Shown: positions 8,294 to 16,332 of the stretch, piece by piece
How positions within the stretch are numbered: the first letter of the stretch is position 1
Layout: each line of letters begins with the position of its first letter
Origin: Micavibrio aeruginosavorus EPB
Lineage (GTDB): Bacteria; Pseudomonadota; Alphaproteobacteria; Micavibrionales; Micavibrionaceae
DNA length: 64,000 nt
NCBI RefSeq assembly: GCF_000348745.1
Contig: NC_020812.1
Span: 1,683,444-1,747,443 of the forward strand
Direction of reading: 5' to 3'
Notes under the pieces: model-generated
Seen by the model: only the letters and a program-made list of their open reading frames with translations
The model's database searches: none
What the model was told of the DNA's origin: nothing
Position numbers and translations under genes: made by a program

Positions 8294-8647
8294 ATGAACA
8301 GTTTGATGACATCCCTGACCACAACCGACGCCCAGATCGCCATGGTGCGCAGCCAGGCCGAACAGGCCAAGCAAATGGCCGAGGCTATGAAGGCCAAGGG
8401 CATCGACATGGAGAAGATCAACGCCGCCGCACAGGATTTCGAAGCCGTCTTCATCGCATCAATGATGAAGCCGATGTTCGAGGGGATCGAGCCCGACCCC
8501 CTGTTCGGCGGTGGCAATGGCGAAGCAATTTTTAACGACCTGATGATTGATGAATACGGCAAGAACATGGCCTCCAACGGGGGGCTGGGGATTGCCGACA
8601 TGGTTCGCGCGGAAATGATCCGCCAACAAGAAGGAGCTGTACAATGA
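8294..8647 (+). CDS. flgJ: Rod-binding protein FlgJ (single-domain form)
   Basis: Matches the N-terminal rod-capping domain of FlgJ (AAQDFEAVFIASMMKPMFEG, then DLMIDEYGKNMASNGGLGIA). At 117 residues it lacks the C-terminal muramidase domain of enteric FlgJ, the usual alphaproteobacterial arrangement in which a separate lytic enzyme opens the wall. It begins 13 bp after flgI with AAGGAGG upstream, and its stop overlaps the next start by 4 bp (ATGA), implying coupled translation. Confidence 0.9.
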   Translation: MNSLMTSLTTTDAQIAMVRSQAEQAKQMAEAMKAKGIDMEKINAAAQDFEAVFIASMMKPMFEGIEPDPLFGGGNGEAIFNDLMIDEYGKNMASNGGLGIADMVRAEMIRQQEGAVQ

Positions 8648-9120
8648 GCACACCACCAAAAAACTTTGAACCCGCCATCACCCTGCCCACCGATCCGGCC
8701 CGCGCCATGCAGGACATGATGGAAACCATCGATAGCCTGCGCGCCGTCTATGTCGAGGAAAACGAGGCCCTGAACGCCGCACGCACGCGCGATTTCATGG
8801 CATTGCAGCCGCGCAAGCTGGAAACCACCCGCGCCTATCACGACGGCATCAGCCAGATGATCGCGCGTAAAAACGATTTCTTGAACGTCCACCCGGATCT
8901 GAAAAGCCTGTTCCGCAAGAAGCAGGAAGAATTCACCGTCGTGGCCGAAGAAAACATGGAAGCGTTGGACCGTATGCGCCGCAGCGTTAACCGTTTGAAT
9001 GAACGCATCATGACGGCTGCCCGTAAATCGATGGAACGCGACGGCGTGAACTATGGCGCCCACGGCAAAATGAAGGGCTATCACAGCACAGCCCCGATGA
9101 CCCTGAACGAATCTGCGTAA
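8644..9120 (+). CDS. Probable FlgN-like flagellar export chaperone
   Basis: A 158-residue, highly charged, helix-rich protein without signal peptide or membrane segment. Size, predicted long helices and position directly behind flgI-flgJ suggest the FlgN family, which chaperones hook-associated proteins before export. Sequence similarity to enteric FlgN is not obvious by eye, so the call rests mainly on context. Its start overlaps the flgJ stop (ATGA). Confidence 0.55.
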   Translation: MSTPPKNFEPAITLPTDPARAMQDMMETIDSLRAVYVEENEALNAARTRDFMALQPRKLETTRAYHDGISQMIARKNDFLNVHPDLKSLFRKKQEEFTVVAEENMEALDRMRRSVNRLNERIMTAARKSMERDGVNYGAHGKMKGYHSTAPMTLNESA

Positions 9121-9170
9121 TCGTCACCTTAAAAAATCTTAACGGGCAGAAGGCCAGAGAAGGACAGATC

Positions 9171-10856
9171 ATGACGACAGAGATCAGCATGCAGATCACA
9201 CCGCAAGCCAGACAATCCGCCCTGACGGGTGCGGGACTGACTGGCTCTGGCCTGGCTGGCAACGGCATGGGGGGCGCACTGTCCTTTATTGACCTGATCT
9301 TTACACAGATCAGCCCGGACGGTGGCATGGCCTTGACGCCGGAAAGCCAGAATCAAAATGCGCAAGACGCCATGATCGATGCTGAAACCGCTTTGCTCGA
9401 CACATCCGCCACCACCATCATCAACACACGCCCGACGCAAATCAGCGCCGACACAACACTGAACACAGATCAGGGCGATGACGTGATCGGGATGCTGGTG
9501 AATGATGCCCCGCTCAGCGAGGAAGCCGCCGCGTTTTTGGAAACGCTGGCCCAGGCCCTGCGCCAGAGCAATGCGGAAGACAATTCAGATTCATTGTCAT
9601 CCACCGACATGCCGCACATTGCCGATTTAACACCGGAATCGCGTAAAACCCTGCTCGCGCGGCTGGAAACGCTTATTCAGGGATTGCCGCTGGATGATCA
9701 AACCATCACCCTGCCCAAATCATCAAACGACACATTAACGGTCGATGCCCAGACCATTGCGAACGCGCAACAGGCTTTGATTGCCACAGGGTTAACACCA
9801 GAAGACATCACCCAGATCGTGCAGGACATTCATGATGGCCGCGATCTGACCAATGACAGTGAAGGTCTGGCCTTGCTGTCTGTGATTATCAACATCCTGC
9901 CGCCGCAATCCGGCGCATCCGCGCGCAAGGCCCAGGACATTGTAATTATGCCCCGGTCCGGTAACCCGGTGACCACCACCGCTACACCGCCGAAAGCTAC
10001 GGGCACAAGTGAGCCAACCGTTCAATCTTCGCTCAACGACCTTCTGGTCAATCCCGAAGAAACCACCTTTGTTGAAGATGACGGCTTGAGCGCAGGCGGA
10101 AAAACCAAAGGGTTTGACGAAATTCTGCGCCTGATGGAGGCCGCGCAAAGCAACGGCAACACAAAAATGGCCACGGGCCTGGAAAAGGCACTGGCCGCCG
10201 TGCAATCCGGCACATCCCCATCCGCCGCACTCAGCGCCCAGGGCATGGATTTCATGAACGGCCTGGGCAGCCTGATCAATGATGGCTCTTTGGACGGTAT
10301 TTTCCCGGACGGTGCTGAATGGGCCCGCAACCTGAATGGCTTGAGCGGTCTCAGCATTACGGGAACGGCAAATTTGACCTCTCTGGTCACCAACTCGGCA
10401 AATCCTGCCGCCCCGCACCCGGCAACACAGGCCGTTGCCGCCGCGATTACGAAAACAGCCCAGAATAACGGCGATAGCACCCTGTCCATGCGCATGGACC
10501 CGCCAGACCTTGGAAAACTTGAGGTTCACGTGCGTTTTTCCAAAGACAAGACCATGAAAGCACACATGGTTATCGAAAAACCGGAAACTTTTTTGATGCT
10601 GCAGCGGGATTCCAGCGCTCTGGAACGATCCTTGCAAGAGGCAGGAATAGACACCGGGAATGGTGGGTTGAGCTTTGAACTGGCCGACCAATCCCATGAC
10701 TGGAGCCGAGACGGAAATGGCCGCGGATACGAAGGCGGCGCAGGACGGAACGGTAAAGGTGCCGAAGATGGCGAACAAGAGATCGTTATTGAAAGCACGA
10801 TGAATTGGTACACCGACGCCGCGACCGGCATGCAGCGTTACGACATTCTGGCTTAA
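9171..10856 (+). CDS. fliK: Flagellar hook-length control protein FliK
   Basis: Molecular ruler that sets hook length and switches export specificity. The 561 residues consist of a long, low-complexity Ala/Thr/Asp-rich N-terminal part (ruler) and a C-terminal FliK/Flg_hook domain starting near residue 438 with LSMRMDPPDLGKLEVHVRF and continuing ALERSLQEAGIDTGNGGLSF. After it comes a Gly/Arg-rich tail. Located between the chaperone-like gene and flgD. The N-terminal part is poorly conserved, as is normal for the family. Confidence 0.9.
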   Translation: MTTEISMQITPQARQSALTGAGLTGSGLAGNGMGGALSFIDLIFTQISPDGGMALTPESQNQNAQDAMIDAETALLDTSATTIINTRPTQISADTTLNTDQGDDVIGMLVNDAPLSEEAAAFLETLAQALRQSNAEDNSDSLSSTDMPHIADLTPESRKTLLARLETLIQGLPLDDQTITLPKSSNDTLTVDAQTIANAQQALIATGLTPEDITQIVQDIHDGRDLTNDSEGLALLSVIINILPPQSGASARKAQDIVIMPRSGNPVTTTATPPKATGTSEPTVQSSLNDLLVNPEETTFVEDDGLSAGGKTKGFDEILRLMEAAQSNGNTKMATGLEKALAAVQSGTSPSAALSAQGMDFMNGLGSLINDGSLDGIFPDGAEWARNLNGLSGLSITGTANLTSLVTNSANPAAPHPATQAVAAAITKTAQNNGDSTLSMRMDPPDLGKLEVHVRFSKDKTMKAHMVIEKPETFLMLQRDSSALERSLQEAGIDTGNGGLSFELADQSHDWSRDGNGRGYEGGAGRNGKGAEDGEQEIVIESTMNWYTDAATGMQRYDILA

Positions 10857-10869
10857 TGGAGAGCCGCAG

Positions 10870-11616
10870 ATGACAAGCGATGTAACATTAACAGGGACGG
10901 CACAGAGCGCTGCGAGCACGCAAACGCAGTCCATCAAACTGGCGGAAGATTTTTCCCAGTTCCTGACGCTGCTGACCACCCAGTTGCAGAACCAGGACCC
11001 GTTGAACCCGATGGACTCCACCGAGTTCACGAACCAATTGGTCCAGTTCAGCCAGGTGGAACAGGCCATCAACACCAACCAGAAACTGGACGACCTGCTC
11101 TCCCTGCAACTGGGCAGCATCTCCAGCGTGGCCTTGGGCTATGTCGGTATGGATGTCACCTATACCAGCGCCGAAATGAACTGGGATGGCGCGAAACCGG
11201 TCGACATTTTCTACAACATGGAATCCGACGCCTCGGTCGCAAAAATCAACATTTACGACGAAGAAGGCGAATTGGTCCGCAGCATGGAAGCCCCCCGCAC
11301 GTCCGGTTACCACGAAGTACAGTGGGACGGTAAGGACAACAGCGGTCAGGCTCTTCCCGTAGGCACCTACACCGTCAAGGTTGATGCCGCCGATCTGGAC
11401 GGCAAACCGATGGAAAAAATTACCACCGCCGTATCCGGCAATGTCCGCGGTATTGAATCACAAAACGGCGTCATCTTCCTGCTGGTTGGTGAACGCGCCG
11501 TCGCCCTGGGCAACGTCATTCAGGCAAAAACGGCCCCGGAAACAACCACCCCGGTCCCGGACACAGGAACCGACACCGGTGACACGGAAACTCCGGATGA
11601 GGAGGACACCGCATGA
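10870..11616 (+). CDS. flgD: Flagellar hook assembly scaffold FlgD
   Basis: Hook cap protein required for polymerisation of FlgE. The N-terminal motif FLTLLTTQLQNQDPLNPMDS with TEFTNQLVQFSQVEQAIN (about residues 37-75) identifies the family. The central FlgD Ig-like/tudor part (GEYTV-type: ALPVGTYTVKVDAADLDGKP) follows. The C-terminal 30 residues are a Thr/Pro/Asp/Glu-rich tail (TGTDTGDTETPDEEDTA), longer than usual. GGAGAG lies upstream of the ATG, 13 bp after fliK. Confidence 0.94.
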   Translation: MTSDVTLTGTAQSAASTQTQSIKLAEDFSQFLTLLTTQLQNQDPLNPMDSTEFTNQLVQFSQVEQAINTNQKLDDLLSLQLGSISSVALGYVGMDVTYTSAEMNWDGAKPVDIFYNMESDASVAKINIYDEEGELVRSMEAPRTSGYHEVQWDGKDNSGQALPVGTYTVKVDAADLDGKPMEKITTAVSGNVRGIESQNGVIFLLVGERAVALGNVIQAKTAPETTTPVPDTGTDTGDTETPDEEDTA

Positions 11617-11706
11617 CCCCCTTGATGGCTTAACGACGCAGAATACGAATAAACAAAAAACAAACAGACAGAACAGCAACAGTTAGAGAGTAAAAGGAGA
11701 CAGAAT

Positions 11707-13749
11707 ATGAGCTTGTTTGGATCCCTTTTCACCGGCGTATCTGGTCTTGGTGCACAATCGCAATCCACGGCCATGATCGCCAACAACATCGCCAACGTAA
11801 ACACGGTCGGTTTTAAACGCTCCGAAGCCGCGTTCTACAGCCTTGTAACATCCGAAGGCCGTTCATCCCGTTATTCACCGGGTACGGTTGCCGTGAACCG
11901 CGTTCAGCGCGTAAACCAACAAGGCCCGATCCAACAAACCGGTTCCACCACGGACGCCGCCATTTCCGGGAACGGGATGTTTGTTGTAAAACGTGACGCC
12001 TCCTCCACACAGGAATTCCTGTACACCCGTTCCGGGTCGTTCAGCGAAGACTCTCAAGGTCTGCTGCGCAACACCGCCGGCTTCGTCCTGTATGGCTGGC
12101 CGCTGGACGCCAACGGCGACCTGCCTGCCAACCAAGGGGATTTGACCTCGCTGGTTCCGGCCGACGTGGCCTTCCTGGGCGGTCTGACGCGCCCGACCAC
12201 AACGGGTGAAATTTCCCTGACCCTGGACCAGAACGAAGTGGACTCGACACTGGGTGCCGTATCCACCTCCCCGCCGGACTTCACACGCGGCCTGACCGTG
12301 TATGACAGCCTTGGCACGGCCCAGGTTCTGACCTTTGAATACACCAAAACCTATGGCCCGCAAGGGACCGCCGCCGGTACGGTTGCCGATCTGTCCGCGA
12401 CGGACAACTTGGTCACCGATCTGGGGATGACGGCTGGTAACAGCTTCTCCGTCTCCATCGACGGTGGCGCGGCTTCGACCTTTACCGTCACGCCGACCTC
12501 CACGGTGAATGACATTTTGAACTTCATCAACGGCACCACCGGGGCGCAAGCCTTCATCGGTAACGATGGTGAACTGGTGTTCCAACGCACCGAATTTGAA
12601 GGTGGTGCGGCCCAAACCATCACCGTGACCAACGTCGGCGGCACACCGCTGAACGCTCTGGGCATGACGGCGGGCACCTATGCTTCCAACGACATGACGA
12701 CGGCCACGGCCATCGCCACCGGCACGACCACGGGTCTGGCCGACGGCACGCCGGGCCCGGCCACCCTGCTGGCCGCCCTGGGTCTGGTTCCGGGTGATAC
12801 ACTGACCATCGACCTGGACGGTGCGGGTGCTCCCGCCACCTTCACGGTGGGTGCCGGTGATGACATCGACGACATCCTGACTTTTATTGACGGTGTGACC
12901 GGCGTTCCCGGCTCCGCGGTTATCAGCGGTACGGGCCAGTTGCAAGTCACCCACTCCAACGCTTCCCCGAACGATGCCATTATCGGCTTCGGCGGCACAA
13001 ACGTGGCCACGGCTTTGGGATTAAGCACGACCCAATCCTACTTCGCGGCTGGTTTCGCCAACGGCTCGCCGCTGGATACACCGCCGTACAGCTCCGGTGC
13101 CTACCCGACACCGCAATCCCTGCCGGGTGATGCCGGGTATAACAGCCGCGGCTGGTGGAATGTTCGTGTGGTTCACCCGAACGGAACGACCCTGTCCAAC
13201 GGCTTGTTGAACTTCGCCGGTGACGGTTCGCTGAACGCGCTGCCGGATGCCACGGGTAACATTGACATCAACCTGGACCAGATCGACTGGGGCAACGGTT
13301 CAAACGCCCAAAACATCAGCATCGACGTTGAAAAATTCAACAGCTTTGCTGGCCAGTACAACGTGATTTTCTCTGACCAGAACGGGGCCGAACTGGGCCT
13401 GCGGACCGGGGTTGAGATTACACGGGATGGTTTCGTGGTCGCCCGGTTCTCCAACGGCGCCTCGGCCAACCTGTACAAGGTTCCGCTGGCAACCTTCGCC
13501 AACATTAACGGTCTGGCCGAAGTATCCGGTACGGCCTACGCGGAAAGCGAATTGTCAGGTGAAGAAAACTTGCGTGAAGCCGGAACCGGCGGCGCAGGCT
13601 TCCTGGAACCGTCGACAATCGAATCCTCGAACGTCGACCTGGCCGATGAATTCGCGAAGCTGATCGTCAGCCAGCGTGCCTACTCGGCCAACACGAAAAT
13701 CATCACCACGGTGGATCAGATGACCGAAGAGCTTCTGAGACTCCGATAA
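11707..13749 (+). CDS. flgE: Flagellar hook protein FlgE with duplicated central modules
   Basis: Subunit of the flagellar hook. N-terminal SLFGSLFTGVSGLGAQSQST with IANNIANVNTVGFKRSEAAF and C-terminal EFAKLIVSQRAYSANTKIIT are diagnostic. At 680 residues it is about 1.5-1.7 times the 400-450 of typical FlgE. The extra length is two tandem modules of about 95-100 residues (about 230-325 and 345-443). Each has LG[ML]-x-x-G-[ND]-[ST] at the start, an [IL]DG[GA]-x-A-x-[TP] strand, [DN]DIL-x-FI-[ND]G, and ends in a [NT]ALG[ML] turn. They resemble flagellin-IN-type surface domains. Codon use is native throughout. Confidence 0.93.
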   Translation: MSLFGSLFTGVSGLGAQSQSTAMIANNIANVNTVGFKRSEAAFYSLVTSEGRSSRYSPGTVAVNRVQRVNQQGPIQQTGSTTDAAISGNGMFVVKRDASSTQEFLYTRSGSFSEDSQGLLRNTAGFVLYGWPLDANGDLPANQGDLTSLVPADVAFLGGLTRPTTTGEISLTLDQNEVDSTLGAVSTSPPDFTRGLTVYDSLGTAQVLTFEYTKTYGPQGTAAGTVADLSATDNLVTDLGMTAGNSFSVSIDGGAASTFTVTPTSTVNDILNFINGTTGAQAFIGNDGELVFQRTEFEGGAAQTITVTNVGGTPLNALGMTAGTYASNDMTTATAIATGTTTGLADGTPGPATLLAALGLVPGDTLTIDLDGAGAPATFTVGAGDDIDDILTFIDGVTGVPGSAVISGTGQLQVTHSNASPNDAIIGFGGTNVATALGLSTTQSYFAAGFANGSPLDTPPYSSGAYPTPQSLPGDAGYNSRGWWNVRVVHPNGTTLSNGLLNFAGDGSLNALPDATGNIDINLDQIDWGNGSNAQNISIDVEKFNSFAGQYNVIFSDQNGAELGLRTGVEITRDGFVVARFSNGASANLYKVPLATFANINGLAEVSGTAYAESELSGEENLREAGTGGAGFLEPSTIESSNVDLADEFAKLIVSQRAYSANTKIITTVDQMTEELLRLR

Positions 13750-13811
13750 TCCACCGTAACCAGACATAACCGTTTCAAGAGATAAAAAGTACGTAAGAAA
13801 GGACTAAAATC

Positions 13812-15524
13812 ATGACCAACGATGTCGTATTGACCGCAGCCTTGCGCACGAACCTGCTGTCGTTGCAGAACACGCAAAGCCTGATCGATATTACCCAGAA
13901 CCGTTTGGCCACGGGTAAAAAGATCAACTCCGCCCTGGACGGCCCGCAAGCGTTCTTCGCCTCTCAGGCGCTGAACAACCGCGCCAGCGACCTCGGCCGC
14001 CTGCTGGACTCCATTGGCCAGTCCATCCAGGTGATCAAAGCCGCCGACAACGGCGTCACCGCCCTGACCACCATGGTGGAACAAGCCGACGCCCTGGTCA
14101 CCAGCGCCCGCGAAGCGGTCGCAAATGCCCAGTCCGAAGCGAAAGTGACAGGCACAAAGGATCTGCGCGGTATCGACGATTTGCGCGGAATTGTCGGCTG
14201 GCCAGCAGATGCTCTGACACGAATCTCCTTCACCCTGACAACGAAGGAAGGCGTATCACGCCCAACAGGTGAATTCGCAACACCTTTGGTCACTGGCGCA
14301 ACGACAAACATTGATGTTGCCGTTGGCACATCAACAGAAGAGCTTTTAGCCCGACTTAACAGCATTGTTGACGCCGATGGAAATCACGTCATTCAAGCTG
14401 AGTTAGACGCAAAAGGCCAGTTGTCGATTAAGACAACAAACGGCGACAGCTTAAATATGAACTTCACCACCACAACAGATGACGATGTCACAAACTTAGG
14501 ATTGGCAAACGCTCTCGGTTTTGGTGACATTGTAAAAGTTACAGCAAACGGCGCAGCAAATGAAGTCGGCGTCACTGCTGTAGCGGACGTTGCGCTGCGT
14601 TCATCTGCACTCCACACCGGCACAACACCGCCAGTGACAGCGCTACGGAGCGATTTGCTGGCCAACATCACAGACTCAAGCGGTAACGCTTTGTTCGGAA
14701 ACCTGAACAACGCCGCCGACGTTTATACAATTGCCATCAATGGCGGTGCCGCAGTCAGCATTCCACTGAACGGACAAAGCATCCAAGGATTTATTGACGA
14801 GATCAACAATAACGGATCTCTAAATACAAAAATCAAAGCCGAGTTTGATGAAGAATTAGGACAACTGTCGATCCGTCCGATTGATGGCAGCGTCCGCAGC
14901 CTTACGATCGGCGTCACAGGTAACGATGCTGGCACGCGTGCTGACTTCGGGTTTGGAACCGTCGACTTGTCCACACCCGGCGCAAACTCGATTTCCGAAC
15001 ACATCACCTTCGGTGACTCCGTCGCGGAACTGGCGAAACTGGAATCCGACTATAACAAGTTGCGGGACCAGATTGATGCCTTGGTGTCCAACGGCGACAC
15101 GGGCTATCGCGGCACGAACCTGCTGTTCGGGGATGACCTGCTGACCGTCTTCAACGAAGACCGTACCAGCTCGATCACCACCGAAGGCGTGACCTTCACC
15201 GCCGATGGTCTGGGTCTGGACGTTGCCGACTTCTCCCGTATCGACACGGTGGAAACCAGCATCGAAAACGTTCGCGAAGCCCTGGAAACCGTGCGGAACT
15301 TTGGTTCCACGCTGGCCAACGATTTGTCGGTCATCCAGGCCCGCCAAACCTTCACCAGCTCGATGGTCACCACGTTGAAAGAGGGCTCCGCCCTGCTGGT
15401 CAACGCCGACCAAAACGAAGAAGGTGCGAAATTGCTGGCACTGCAAACCCGCCAACAGCTGGGCGTCACCGCCCTGTCGCTGGCCTCGCAGTCCCAACAG
15501 GCTATCCTGCGTCTGTTCGGTTAA
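13812..15524 (+). CDS. fliC: Flagellin
   Basis: Filament subunit. The N-terminal D0/D1 part (about 1-130; LLSLQNTQSLIDITQNRLAT, GKKINSALDGPQAFFASQAL) and C-terminal part (about 395-570; ending ALSLASQSQQAILRLFG) are flagellin-like and use the C/G-ending codons of the neighbours. The central segment (about 131-394, bases 14205-14995) contains two flagellin-IN-like modules but switches to A/T-ending codons (ACA, GCA, AAA, TTA), pointing to recombinational replacement. The 570 residues exceed a minimal flagellin (about 270-300). Position after flgE could suggest FlgL, but the C-terminal SLASQSQQAILRLF is the flagellin hallmark. Confidence 0.87.
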   Translation: MTNDVVLTAALRTNLLSLQNTQSLIDITQNRLATGKKINSALDGPQAFFASQALNNRASDLGRLLDSIGQSIQVIKAADNGVTALTTMVEQADALVTSAREAVANAQSEAKVTGTKDLRGIDDLRGIVGWPADALTRISFTLTTKEGVSRPTGEFATPLVTGATTNIDVAVGTSTEELLARLNSIVDADGNHVIQAELDAKGQLSIKTTNGDSLNMNFTTTTDDDVTNLGLANALGFGDIVKVTANGAANEVGVTAVADVALRSSALHTGTTPPVTALRSDLLANITDSSGNALFGNLNNAADVYTIAINGGAAVSIPLNGQSIQGFIDEINNNGSLNTKIKAEFDEELGQLSIRPIDGSVRSLTIGVTGNDAGTRADFGFGTVDLSTPGANSISEHITFGDSVAELAKLESDYNKLRDQIDALVSNGDTGYRGTNLLFGDDLLTVFNEDRTSSITTEGVTFTADGLGLDVADFSRIDTVETSIENVREALETVRNFGSTLANDLSVIQARQTFTSSMVTTLKEGSALLVNADQNEEGAKLLALQTRQQLGVTALSLASQSQQAILRLFG

Positions 15525-15640
15525 TCGCCGACGATACAGGGATAGGACTCTGGCCTTACGGCGGAGGATGGACACTAACCCCCCACCTCCGCGGGCAGAA
15601 CGCCCCAGTTCAGAACGGATAGTCGTAAGGACCCAGATCA

Positions 15641-15680
15641 TAAGGGTACACCGGGAAACCGGTGTACCCTTAATCTTTCA
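15641..15680 (+). terminator. Terminator hairpin ending the flgI-flagellin operon
   Basis: Perfect 14-bp stem (15641-15654 with 15659-15672) closed by a GAAA tetraloop, followed by a modest T/C-rich stretch. The T-run is weak, so it may act as mRNA 3-prime stabiliser as well as terminator. It lies between the convergent flagellin and GNAT genes. Confidence 0.8.
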
Positions 15681-15703
15681 CCGCTCTATCCTGAATTCGG
15701 CCC

Positions 15704-16216
15704 CTACAAATCCTTCACCATCATCACATTCAAATCATCATCGACACACACAAACGCCCCTTCGGCCACGCGGTCCATATCGTAGACGAGGCCGAAACCA
15801 TCGGGCATATACCCGCGCCGGACATACAGGCGTTGGGCCGATCCAAACCCGGCATGCAGGCCGACGGCCAAGCCGATCATGTCGCAATTCTCTGCCCGCG
15901 CCAGATCCTCGCACGCCTGCACCAATTGTTCGCCTACGCCGCCACGGCGGTGGTCGGGCAGGACGTAGAGATCCTGAATTTCATAAATTCCGGCACTGCG
16001 AAACGGTTGATAGCGCGACTGGCGGTTCAGCATGACATACCCGGCGATGGTCCCGCCGGTTTCGGCCACAAACATGGCCCGGCGTTCGGTGGCAATTTCA
16101 TCCATGCATTGGGCGAAATAACGATCATCCCGCACCCGATCCATGCGCGGGCGCAGGGCGTTTAAGGCGGCCATATCGGCCTCAACCGCCATGCGGATTG
16201 TGATTGTTTCGGTCAT
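15704..16216 (-). CDS. GNAT-family N-acetyltransferase
   Basis: Predicted acetyl-CoA-dependent acetyltransferase of 170 residues. The GNAT core is visible: strand-rich YEIQDLYVLPDHRRGGVGEQ gives motif A with the R-x-x-G-x-G/A pyrophosphate loop (HRRGGVG), followed by the helix LVQACEDLARAENC and the C-terminal YVRRGY motif B. Substrate cannot be predicted. Divergent from glyS; convergent with flagellin. Confidence 0.85.
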   Translation of the reverse strand: MTETITIRMAVEADMAALNALRPRMDRVRDDRYFAQCMDEIATERRAMFVAETGGTIAGYVMLNRQSRYQPFRSAGIYEIQDLYVLPDHRRGGVGEQLVQACEDLARAENCDMIGLAVGLHAGFGSAQRLYVRRGYMPDGFGLVYDMDRVAEGAFVCVDDDLNVMMVKDL

Positions 16217-16332
16217 CGCCTTGTTTCCCTTATCTTTTTACCCGTTGTGCAGGGCGCAAACCCGCTTTACAGCGTTTTCCCGAAACGGTAATGTACCCGT
16301 TCCCAATTTATTGCAAAAACCGCAGGAAAACC

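Noticed and set aside
7057-9084. Long open frame on the minus strand across flgI, flgJ and the FlgN-like gene
   Set aside because: It is antisense to three well-identified flagellar genes; composition (His/Gly/Arg/Gln-rich, no motifs) is typical of a mirror frame in C/G-ending-codon DNA.
9792-11120. 442-codon minus-strand frame opposite fliK and flgD
   Set aside because: Shadow of two real genes, with low-complexity translation and no ribosome site.
11875-12954. 359-codon minus-strand frame opposite flgE
   Set aside because: Gly/Arg/His-rich mirror translation of the hook gene; no plausible domain.
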